A stretch of DNA of 64,000 nucleotides from Mariprofundus ferrinatatus (GTDB lineage Bacteria > Pseudomonadota > Zetaproteobacteria > Mariprofundales > Mariprofundaceae): the NCBI RefSeq assembly GCF_002795825.1, contig NZ_CP018800.1, positions 1,178,001 through 1,242,000 of the forward strand, written 5' to 3'. The first letter of the stretch is position 1. Each line of letters begins with the position of its first letter. This document shows, piece after piece, positions 26,592-34,263 of this stretch. The notes under the pieces are model-generated. The model was not told where the DNA came from, did not search any database, and saw nothing but the letters and a program-made list of their open reading frames with translations. A program made the position numbers and the translations under genes.

Positions 26592-27364
26592 ACCAGACCG
26601 GAAAACTTCCGATTACCGTAACGATCATTGCCTGCAATGAAGAGAAACGCATTGGGGAGTGTCTAAGCAGCGTACAGTGGTCAGATGATATTGTTGTCGT
26701 TGATTCCGGCAGCAGTGACAGAACCGTTGAAATTGCAGAATCACATGGCGCAAGGGTCATTCATAATCCATGGCCGGGATATGGCGAACAGAAGCAGTTT
26801 GCGAGCAGCCAGGCAAAGAATGAGTGGATTCTAAACCTCGATGCGGACGAGTATATCACTCCGGAACTGGCGGAAAGCATCCGTTCTGCCTTTAGTACGA
26901 CATCCCCGGAATCCCCGGTTGCCTTTGAATGCAACTTCGAACACTTTCTGATGGGAAAGTGGCTTCGTCATGGTGAAGCCTTCCCTGATCCGCATATTCG
27001 CCTGTTTAATCGCCAACATGGCGACTGGAACAGTCGCCCAATCCACGAACATATCGAGATCAGCGGTGAAATCGGAAAACTGGAAGGAACGATTCGCCAC
27101 AGAACGGTTGAATCGCTCGCTGAATATATTGATAAAATCAACCGCTATACCGATCTACAGGCGGAAATTGTTCTACAATCCGGAGTCAGGGTAACATTCC
27201 CCCAGCTGTTTACCCGGTCTTTGTGGCGCTTTCTGAGAGGTTATATTTTAAGACTTGGTTTTCTGGATGGCGTTGCAGGCTTAACCCACAGCATGACATC
27301 CACGCTCACCTCCTACCTGAAATACGCCAAGGCATACGAACTACAGAACAGGGAAAAGGAATAG
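26588..27364 (+). CDS. Glycosyltransferase family 2 (WaaE/KdtX-like LPS core)
   Basis: 258 residues. GT-A fold: VTIIACNEEKRIGECLSSVQ at the N-terminus, VVVDSGSSDRTVEIAE, and the metal-binding LNLDADEYITPEL (DxD, ~80-92). The C-terminal part with RLFNRQHGDWNSRPIHEHIE and a final amphipathic/hydrophobic segment (SLWRFLRGYILRLGFLDGV) is typical of WaaE-type beta-1,4-glucosyltransferases of LPS core, which act on heptose I. The exact sugar cannot be read. ATGA-coupled to the carbamoyltransferase and followed after eight bases by a GT4 enzyme. Confidence 0.88.
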   Translation: MNQTGKLPITVTIIACNEEKRIGECLSSVQWSDDIVVVDSGSSDRTVEIAESHGARVIHNPWPGYGEQKQFASSQAKNEWILNLDADEYITPELAESIRSAFSTTSPESPVAFECNFEHFLMGKWLRHGEAFPDPHIRLFNRQHGDWNSRPIHEHIEISGEIGKLEGTIRHRTVESLAEYIDKINRYTDLQAEIVLQSGVRVTFPQLFTRSLWRFLRGYILRLGFLDGVAGLTHSMTSTLTSYLKYAKAYELQNREKE

Positions 27365-27372
27365 CAGCCATT

Positions 27373-28449
27373 GTGAAGGTGCTGCACATCGTTCGCCAGT
27401 ATGGCCCGGTCGGTGGCATGGAGCGCTATGTCTGGGAGGTTAGCCGGGCACAGGCAGAGCTCGGCATGGAAGTTAATGTTCTATGCGAAGAAGTTCATGG
27501 TAATGGCCATGAAAACATTAATGTTTTCCAACTCGGAAAGGGATTGCGAAAGCCAAGATGGCTGGCCGCCCTTCTTTTCTCCCGCAGGGTGACAAGGTGG
27601 ATTCGTAAGCATCCGCAAAAGGGAACAATCATTCACAGCCATGAAACAACAGCTGTTCACCACATCACCACCTTCCATGGCCCTCCTTTCGCACGCATCC
27701 GCCAATATCCATGGTGGAAGCGCGTATCGCTTCGCGTTTATGCCAACCTCTGGCTGGAACAGCGCGAATTGTGCGGGGATCAGGTTCAAAAAGTGGTTCC
27801 CAATTCAGCACTGATCGCCAAGGAGTTGCTCGCCGCCTACCCCTCTATCAAAGCGCGCCTTACTGATCCGGTCATTCCCGGTGTTGGCAAATGTATAGAG
27901 CGCCCTGATCGCATCATTCCTCCCACAGGCGGTGTGATCGGCTTTATCGGTAAGGAGTGGCAGCGTAAGGGACTGGACAGAGCAATAGCTATCGTCGAAA
28001 AACTGCGTCAGTCGCGGCCGGAATGCGAACTATGGGTTGCGGGACCGGCTCCTGATGATGTTGCTCATCTATTCAAGACTTGGGATGGCGGCTACCGGCT
28101 GCTGGGCCTGACCGATAGCCGGGAGATCATGCCACAACTGGACCTGTTGATTCATCCGGCTCGGCGAGAGCCTTTCGGTATGGTGATCACCGAGGCTTTA
28201 GCTGCGAATGTGCCAGCCGTTGTATCGAGGCAATGCGGCGCTGCAAGTGAGATTGGCAATAAGCAAGGGATGGTCCTGGATGAGTCCGAAAACAGATCAA
28301 AATGGGTTGAGGCATGCAATGAACTGCTCAACCGCTCAGAGCCCCCACCCCCCTATCAACACAGTTGGAGGGAGGTTGCACTCGAATACGCAAACCTCTA
28401 CAGGTTAATTAATACCGAGAACCAAGATATCAGAGCTTATTCTTCTTAG
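27373..28449 (+). CDS. Glycosyltransferase family 4
   Basis: 358 residues from GTG 27373; the frame continues upstream, but VKVLHIVRQYGPVGGMERYV is the natural GT4 start (the GG-M-E-R loop). The C-terminal domain has IGFIGKEWQRKGLDRAIAI, LWVAGPAP and the E-x7-E nucleotide-sugar motif REPFGMVITEALAANVPAVV. A WaaG-like role (first outer-core hexose) is likely by position but not proven. Its last 20 bases overlap the end of the convergent lptF, so the two mRNAs share 3' ends. Confidence 0.87.
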   Translation: MKVLHIVRQYGPVGGMERYVWEVSRAQAELGMEVNVLCEEVHGNGHENINVFQLGKGLRKPRWLAALLFSRRVTRWIRKHPQKGTIIHSHETTAVHHITTFHGPPFARIRQYPWWKRVSLRVYANLWLEQRELCGDQVQKVVPNSALIAKELLAAYPSIKARLTDPVIPGVGKCIERPDRIIPPTGGVIGFIGKEWQRKGLDRAIAIVEKLRQSRPECELWVAGPAPDDVAHLFKTWDGGYRLLGLTDSREIMPQLDLLIHPARREPFGMVITEALAANVPAVVSRQCGAASEIGNKQGMVLDESENRSKWVEACNELLNRSEPPPPYQHSWREVALEYANLYRLINTENQDIRAYSS

Positions 28450-29593
28450 ACCAGCGGTGAGCAAACCAGTGGGTCGAGGCCTGATGCAGAAGGTAAAACC
28501 ACTCACCAGCCGCTGAAAACACTTTGGGCAGCCGATCTGCCTCAGCCCGTATCCAGAGGAAAACGCCCATCGCAAGCATGGCGATCTGAGCAGCCCACAT
28601 AGACCAGCCCGGATATGCCCCCTGACTGACCTGACGATGCAACATCAACTGAATATTGTAGACCAACACCAGTACGGCGATACCGACTATGAGCGATCCC
28701 GCCTTACCCGAACGCTTCTGAGTCAATGACAATGGAAGAGAAAAAAAGAGCAATATCAGTACGGTTGACGGAAGCAGAAGCCTACGGTTCCACTCTGCTA
28801 CAGCATCCGGTTTCGTTAAGGCTTGCAGATGATCCCACAACTCCGAGACAGTCATCATCGTCACATGATCACCTGATTGTCGTTCCTGCCACCTTCCACC
28901 AGAGACGGGAATAGTTACCTGATAATGCTCAAATGCGAGCATGCGCTGGTCTGCCCCCTTCCCCTCCAGCCTAACTCCGTCATTCATGCGCAGCTCAAGA
29001 TAATCTCCGCGCATCTCAAAACGGGCTGACTCAGCTGTATAAATCACGGAGATATTGTCACGAGCATCCTCAAGGATAACACCGCGGTAAAGACCCGAGT
29101 CATCCTCACCGTCAACATATACTGTCACGCCGTCCAGGCCCTCTGTAAACCGTTGGGGAGAAAAGGTGATTGCACCCTTCATTGCATAGACCTTGACCAG
29201 AATATTGTTAAAACCAAGCTGCCCCTGCGGCAGCAATACCATAGAGGTAAAGGTCAATCCGGCCCAAAGCAGTGCAACCACGAGAAAGAAACTTCGGAAC
29301 ATACGCGTATACGAAACTCCAGACGCGCGCAATGCATCCATTTCACTGCTCTGCTGCAGTGATGTGACGGTATTCTGCATGGAGAGGAAAAAAGCCATGG
29401 GAACAGTTAAAAGAAGAAAGTATGGCATGGTTAAAATCAGCAGCTCGCCTATCAATACCCATGCCTGTCCACTGTCACTGACCGTTTCAAGCAACTTAAG
29501 AGCTCGTCCCAATAGCAGGACACCCAGCACAAGAAGCAACCCCCCGAGAAACGGACCCATCCAGAGTCGCAGAATATATCGGTCCAGTATCAT
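28430..29593 (-). CDS. lptF: LPS export permease LptF/LptG family
   Basis: 387 residues, YjgP/YjgQ family. Three N-terminal transmembrane segments (from ~10 to ~120), a periplasmic beta-jellyroll (~125-255) and three more helices (~268-355). AEWNRRLLLPSTVLILLFFS and the preceding TVSELWDHL fit LptF more than LptG. It works with LptB2 and a partner permease to extract LPS from the inner membrane. It stands alone on the minus strand inside the plus-strand polysaccharide genes, its usual partner lptG not being adjacent. The chain continues ~35 residues past the last helix with a basic, aromatic tail. Confidence 0.88.
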   Translation of the reverse strand: MILDRYILRLWMGPFLGGLLLVLGVLLLGRALKLLETVSDSGQAWVLIGELLILTMPYFLLLTVPMAFFLSMQNTVTSLQQSSEMDALRASGVSYTRMFRSFFLVVALLWAGLTFTSMVLLPQGQLGFNNILVKVYAMKGAITFSPQRFTEGLDGVTVYVDGEDDSGLYRGVILEDARDNISVIYTAESARFEMRGDYLELRMNDGVRLEGKGADQRMLAFEHYQVTIPVSGGRWQERQSGDHVTMMTVSELWDHLQALTKPDAVAEWNRRLLLPSTVLILLFFSLPLSLTQKRSGKAGSLIVGIAVLVLVYNIQLMLHRQVSQGAYPGWSMWAAQIAMLAMGVFLWIRAEADRLPKVFSAAGEWFYLLHQASTHWFAHRWSKKNKL

Positions 29594-29685
29594 AACTCTC
29601 CGTGATTGCTTTGGATTTGAAACATGTGCGATGATAGCATCCGGTCCACGTTTGGTAAGGGCGATTTTCTAAACATCTATCAGGA

Positions 29686-30594
29686 GTGCGACCAATTCTT
29701 ACAGCCACACAGCAATCAGCATTGAAATCTGCACAGGAGCGTTTTCTTGAACAGCTCCCTGTTGAGAGCATTTCCGCCCGGGTTGCAGAGCAATCAGGTC
29801 ACGATCGGAATGAGATCTCGGCACTGATGAATACCTTCAGCAATGAAAGCCGTATTACACTTGATCTTGTGATAGATAAGCTTGATCCAGAAAAGAGAAT
29901 GCTTGAAGTGGGGGCTGGCCTCTGCCTGCTAAGCCTGTTCCTAACGCAGCAGGGCTTCCGGATTGTTGCATTAGAGCCTGCACTGGGAGGGTTTGGCCTC
30001 TTTGAGCGGTTGAAAGCAGCAATTCTTAGCGAACTTTCTCACATTGACCTTACTGTGCTTGATAAACCCGCCCAAAACCTGAATGCAAAAGAGGATGGCC
30101 CATTTGACCTAATCTTCAGCAATAATGTTATCGAGCATATTCCGGACTGGCATGATGCAATGGAATCGATGGTTGAAGTTTTAAAGCCATCCGGCTTGAT
30201 GATCCATGCCTGCCCGAACTATTCTATCCCCTATGAACCGCACTATGGCGTACCGGTATTTCGGCACTTCCCTTCATTCAGCAGGAAGCTTTTTTTGCCG
30301 TCCGGAAGCGACCCGGAAATCTGGGACTCTCTCAATTTCATCACTTGCAATGAGATCAGAAACTACTGCAACAAAAACAACCTAAGTTATCTATTTAGAA
30401 AAGAATTGTTGTTCAATGCTATCAAGAGAATTGATGAAGACACTGCATTCAGGGAGCGTCACAAAGGTTTGGTTGCCACTGTGGCCTCATTGATCATAAG
30501 ATCAGGGATGGGAGCACTTATCAAACGCATTCCGCCTGCACTATCAACACCATTGATAGTCGAGATCAGAAAATCGCAGACAGGGGCTAAATAG
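29686..30594 (+). CDS. SAM-dependent methyltransferase with C-terminal extension
   Basis: Up to 302 residues. Motif I RMLEVGAGLCLLSLFLTQQG, VALEPALGGF as motif II, FDLIFSNNVIEHIPDWHDAM and VLKPSGLMIHACPNY make a classic methyltransferase-11 fold. The C-terminal ~90 residues are an extra helical domain. The GTG at 29686 directly overlaps AGGAG and is poorly placed; ATT at 29695 lies eight bases after AGGAG and is an unusual but known start codon type, so the true N-terminus is uncertain by a few residues. It is divergent from lptF, and coupled (one-base overlap) to the next methyltransferase. Confidence 0.83.
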   Translation: MRPILTATQQSALKSAQERFLEQLPVESISARVAEQSGHDRNEISALMNTFSNESRITLDLVIDKLDPEKRMLEVGAGLCLLSLFLTQQGFRIVALEPALGGFGLFERLKAAILSELSHIDLTVLDKPAQNLNAKEDGPFDLIFSNNVIEHIPDWHDAMESMVEVLKPSGLMIHACPNYSIPYEPHYGVPVFRHFPSFSRKLFLPSGSDPEIWDSLNFITCNEIRNYCNKNNLSYLFRKELLFNAIKRIDEDTAFRERHKGLVATVASLIIRSGMGALIKRIPPALSTPLIVEIRKSQTGAK

Positions 30595-31214
30595 TGGCCC
30601 AGAATACTTCTGGCATCCGCGCCATCTTCTCGCATGCATCGGTATATAACATTGCGCAACGCCTGGTTGGTGCAGAAAAGGCGCGCACTATCCTTGTGAA
30701 AGATTATTTTCCCAAATCTGAAAGTTATCGCATGCTTGATATCGGCTGCGGCACTGCGGAAATCCTTCGCCACCTTCCATATGACCTCGACTATGTCGGC
30801 TTCGATGCCTCGGCCACATATATTACCGAGGCGTGCCGCCAGTTCGGTAACAGGGGCACATTTAAGGCGGAACTGGTCAGAGAGGCAATACTTGATCAGA
30901 TGCAGCCATTTGATCTGGTGCTTGCATTTGGTCTACTGCATCATCTTGATGACAAAGAGGGTGAAACCCTCTTTTCTCTCGCAAGGCAGGCGCTGAAGCC
31001 CGGTGGGAAATTGATTACTGTTGATCCTGTTTATGTTCCTGACCAGCGCTCACTGGCACGCTGGATCATCAGTAAGGATCGAGGGCAGAACATCCGCACA
31101 GCTGAAGCCTACCAAGAACTTGCCCTGTCTCACTTCACTGATATTAAAGTTACCGTGCGTCATGACATGCTTCACATCCCCTACTCCCACTTGATACTAG
31201 AGTGTAGAAAATAA
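30594..31214 (+). CDS. SAM-dependent methyltransferase
   Basis: 206 residues from GTG 30594, which overlaps the previous TAG. Motif I RMLDIGCGTAEILRHLP (~48), FDASATYITEAC, PFDLVLAFGLLHHLDDKEGE and LKPGGKLITVDPVYVPDQ are a complete class I methyltransferase. Paired with the preceding one, it may act on a polysaccharide or polyprenyl-linked sugar, but the substrate is unknown. An AT-rich stem-loop follows at 31216-31238 before the GT2 gene. Confidence 0.86.
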   Translation: MAQNTSGIRAIFSHASVYNIAQRLVGAEKARTILVKDYFPKSESYRMLDIGCGTAEILRHLPYDLDYVGFDASATYITEACRQFGNRGTFKAELVREAILDQMQPFDLVLAFGLLHHLDDKEGETLFSLARQALKPGGKLITVDPVYVPDQRSLARWIISKDRGQNIRTAEAYQELALSHFTDIKVTVRHDMLHIPYSHLILECRK

Positions 31215-31215
31215 T

Positions 31216-31238
31216 GGTATCTAAATCTTTTAGATATC
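31216..31238. other. AT-rich stem-loop between methyltransferase and GT2 genes
   Basis: Eight-base perfect arms (TATCTAAA/TTTAGATA) separated by TCT, extendable by G-T and G-C pairs. No T-run follows on either strand, so it is not a standard terminator; a processing or attenuation site is possible. Confidence 0.35.
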
Positions 31239-31264
31239 GACAATTCATGTGATAAGGTTGCTGC

Positions 31265-32194
31265 ATGGCACATATCTCAGTCGTCATACCCGTCTATAAG
31301 GCCGAAGGATGCCTGCATGAGTTGCAGCGCAGGCTTACTGCTTCGCTTACAAAGATCAGCGAGGATTTTGAATGCCTGCTGATCGAGGATTGCGGCGGTG
31401 ACAGATCATGGGAGATCATTCAGCAGATTGCCTCTGAGGATTCCCGCTTCAAGGGCGTGCAGTTCAGTCGCAACTTTGGCCAGCACTACGGCATCACGGC
31501 AGGACTGGATATCAGTAGCGGTGACTGGACAGTGGTAATGGACTGCGACCTTCAGGATCCCCCTGAAGCCATCCCTGCACTTTACGCTAAAGCCCAGGAG
31601 GGCTTTGAAGTTGTGCTTGCCCAGCGCATTAACCGCAAGGACGATGCAGGTAAAACACTCTCTTCCAGGATCTTCTACAGACTTTTTAACTACCTCACCG
31701 GCATGGAATACGACCCCAAGGTAGGTAATTTCCGCATCATGTCCGCCAAGGTTGTAAATAACTGCCGCAACATGCGCGAGGGGCTTCGGTTCTTGCCTGG
31801 CATGGTGGAGTGGATAGGCTTCCCGGCAGCCAAGGTCGAGGTGGAACACGGAAGCCGTTATGCAGGTGAATCAACCTACACCTTCCGAAAACTGCTCTCG
31901 CTGGCCACCGATACAATTATCGCATATTCCGATAAGCCGTTACGCTTGTCGATTAAACTCGGCTTTTCGATTGCAGGACTCGCATTCATCGCAGGCATCG
32001 CACTAATGGTTTACGCAATCTTTTATGATACTCCAATCATGGGCTGGAGCAGCTTGATTGTTTCACTCTACTTCCTCGGTGGCATCATTATTGCCAACCT
32101 TGGCATTGTCGGCATATATCTCGGAAAGACCTTCGACGAAACAAAGAACCGGCCGCTCTACATTATCAATCACACCACCTTTAACCATGAGTGA
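31265..32194 (+). CDS. DPM/ArnC-like glycosyltransferase 2 (polyprenyl-phosphate sugar synthase)
   Basis: 309 residues. GT-A domain with ISVVIPVYKAEGCL, LLIEDCGGDRSWE, SRNFGQHYGITAGL and the metal motif VVMDCDLQDPPEAIP (~95-109). Two C-terminal transmembrane helices (~240-262 and ~270-290) mark the ArnC/DPM1 subgroup that loads a nucleotide sugar onto undecaprenyl phosphate. AAGG lies upstream of ATG. The next gene begins eight bases before its stop. With a WecE-like aminotransferase and a WecD-like acetyltransferase beside it, the donor is probably dTDP-Fuc4N(Ac). That is inference. Confidence 0.88.
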   Translation: MAHISVVIPVYKAEGCLHELQRRLTASLTKISEDFECLLIEDCGGDRSWEIIQQIASEDSRFKGVQFSRNFGQHYGITAGLDISSGDWTVVMDCDLQDPPEAIPALYAKAQEGFEVVLAQRINRKDDAGKTLSSRIFYRLFNYLTGMEYDPKVGNFRIMSAKVVNNCRNMREGLRFLPGMVEWIGFPAAKVEVEHGSRYAGESTYTFRKLLSLATDTIIAYSDKPLRLSIKLGFSIAGLAFIAGIALMVYAIFYDTPIMGWSSLIVSLYFLGGIIIANLGIVGIYLGKTFDETKNRPLYIINHTTFNHE

Positions 32195-32861
32195 TCCTGC
32201 CATCCACCCAGTACCATGGGATTCAGCGGTGTTTGGAATCGACTGTTTTGAGATCAGTGATCCTAGTAACGCATCTGCGCTTGCCGAAGCATCCACAACT
32301 CCAGGTCACTACAGCATCAAGGTCGACCCTCTGGCCTCCAAGGCGCTTCTGAACAAGTACGGCTTTTACTACACCGACACTTTGATCGAGCCTTACTGCA
32401 ACAGTAGCGACATCACCATGTATAATAATCCGGAGGTAAGTGTCGACAACCAAGTGGATATCAATCTGCTACTAGCGATGTGTGATGCCAGCTTCTTGTA
32501 CGGACGTTTTCACCGCGATTTTAACCTGAACCATGATATGGCCGACCGTCGCTACAAGAACTGGCTGAAGCAACTGGCCGATGAGGAAAACGTACTTGGC
32601 CTTTATCACTGTAACCAGTTGGCTGGATTTATCGCCCACAACAACGGGAACCTTCTGCTGCACGCCATTGATAGGAAATTTCGCAGCCAAGGGCTAGCCA
32701 AATATTTCTGGTCAGCAGCCTGCCAAGAACTGATAGAGCGTGGCATTACTGAATTTCGCAGTTCGATCTCCGCAAGCAATCTGGCTGTACTCAACCTCTA
32801 CTGCTCACTCGGCTTCCGCTTCAATAAAGCAGTCGATGTCTATCACCGATTAACAAGATAA
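32187..32861 (+). CDS. WecD-like N-acetyltransferase (probable dTDP-4-amino-dideoxygalactose acetylation)
   Basis: 224 residues from ATG 32187 (the frame extends upstream inside the GT2 gene). The layout is WecD-like: an N-terminal PWDSAVFGIDCF, the central FLYGRFHRDFNLN and ADRRYKNWL, and a C-terminal GNAT part with GLYHCNQLAGFIAH and SQGLAKYFWSAAC. WecD acetylates the amine that WecE installs, giving dTDP-Fuc4NAc. The wecE-like gene is two genes downstream. A different amino sugar is possible. Overlaps the GT2 gene by eight bases. Confidence 0.75.
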   Translation: MSDPAIHPVPWDSAVFGIDCFEISDPSNASALAEASTTPGHYSIKVDPLASKALLNKYGFYYTDTLIEPYCNSSDITMYNNPEVSVDNQVDINLLLAMCDASFLYGRFHRDFNLNHDMADRRYKNWLKQLADEENVLGLYHCNQLAGFIAHNNGNLLLHAIDRKFRSQGLAKYFWSAACQELIERGITEFRSSISASNLAVLNLYCSLGFRFNKAVDVYHRLTR

Positions 32862-32867
32862 TGACAC

Positions 32868-34256
32868 ATGCCCATCTCCTTTGAACCGTCACTACAACTC
32901 TATAAACGACTGACGCTACTCGCAGCCCTGCTGATGCTGTTGCCACTCCCGATCATGCAGTATGTCGGTGAAGAGGGACTAATGGCGATCAAGTCCTATG
33001 AGATGCATGTTCGAGGAGACTGGCTGCACCCCTCTATTCTGGGGAGTGTCTGGCCTCACTCTCCACTCTGGCACTGGCCGGTGATGATCATCAGCAACCT
33101 GATCGGCTGGGAACACGTTGATATTGCCATACGTCTGGTTTCAGTCACCTCCTCCTGGATAAGCGCATGCGTTGTCGGATTTACAGCCTCCTGGCTTTTC
33201 CGAGAAACACCTCATGCCAACTGGTTAGGGGCATTGATCTACCTGAGTATGGGAGAAATCGCATTCTGGTATGGGTGGCTTGGCTATCTTGATGCCACCT
33301 TTGGCCTGTTTGTTTTTTCATCAATTGTTGCCTTGTGGCGTGCAATCAGTGAAGAGAGTCTAAAGTGGCTGTTGATCTCATTGCTACTGGTTTCACTCGC
33401 TTTTTTGACCAAGAATATTACCGCATATGCACTATTCGGTTTGTCTGGATTTGTTCTTCTTTGGCGATGCAACAAATGGCATCTACTAAAATCGCCGGCC
33501 TACATAGTTCCCGGAGTTGCTGCACTTGCTGTTCCTTGGCTGTGGCAAAGTTTTATCGTTCCATCCGGCGCCAATACCGCCACAACAACTATCAACGATG
33601 TACTTCGCAACTTTATCGGTTATGGCATTCTGAATTATCTGAATCACTGGATAACTTTTCCGCTGCTCTTTGCCTCACGTGCACTGCCAGTGAGTCTATT
33701 CATCATATGGTTGTGGCTGCGGCGAAAACAGCAGTTTTTCATCGATCAGAACCTGACCACGCTGCTACTTATCCTGTTCGTATGTCTGCTTCCATTCTGG
33801 TTGTCTGCCAATGCCACTCCGCGTTATCTCGTCCCATTCTACGGTCTCTTTGCACTACTACTAACCGGCCTTACACTACAGCTGAGCGCAACGCGACTTC
33901 GTCAGAGTGTAACCCTGATCGCACTCTTCATACTGCTGAAGATTCCTTACAGCTTCGTTGTCCTCCCCTATATCAAGGACTGGCGACCCGAACGGAATGT
34001 GAAATTAGTAGCTGAAGAGGTAATCAAGCTGACCGAAAATGCTCCACTTCTCTCACAAAATGATGTGGCATCAGGCCTTGCAGTTACAGCTTACATTGAT
34101 GTTTGGCGACAGGATCGCCAGCCAGTCACTTGGTACCGTGGCAAAGTTCAGAATGTGTATATTCTAGCTGAGGTTGAATCACCCCATCTAGGAAAGTTGA
34201 TAAAATCATGGCGGCTGCGCGGTGACAACCTCTATCTCTACTGGAAAGGGGAATAA
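32868..34256 (+). CDS. GT39/ArnT-like polyprenyl-phosphate-sugar glycosyltransferase
   Basis: 462 residues with about eleven to twelve hydrophobic segments. The first periplasmic loop holds acidic and aromatic residues, YVGEEGLMAIKSYEM followed by RGDWLHP, which corresponds to the catalytic loop of ArnT/PMT enzymes (E/D pair then GDW). The C-terminal ~60 residues form a soluble tail. Such enzymes use undecaprenyl-phosphate sugar on the periplasmic face to modify lipid A, core or protein. Together with the ArnC-like GT2 it forms a load-and-transfer pair. The acceptor is unknown. Confidence 0.83.
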   Translation: MPISFEPSLQLYKRLTLLAALLMLLPLPIMQYVGEEGLMAIKSYEMHVRGDWLHPSILGSVWPHSPLWHWPVMIISNLIGWEHVDIAIRLVSVTSSWISACVVGFTASWLFRETPHANWLGALIYLSMGEIAFWYGWLGYLDATFGLFVFSSIVALWRAISEESLKWLLISLLLVSLAFLTKNITAYALFGLSGFVLLWRCNKWHLLKSPAYIVPGVAALAVPWLWQSFIVPSGANTATTTINDVLRNFIGYGILNYLNHWITFPLLFASRALPVSLFIIWLWLRRKQQFFIDQNLTTLLLILFVCLLPFWLSANATPRYLVPFYGLFALLLTGLTLQLSATRLRQSVTLIALFILLKIPYSFVVLPYIKDWRPERNVKLVAEEVIKLTENAPLLSQNDVASGLAVTAYIDVWRQDRQPVTWYRGKVQNVYILAEVESPHLGKLIKSWRLRGDNLYLYWKGE

Positions 34257-34263
34257 ACATCCA

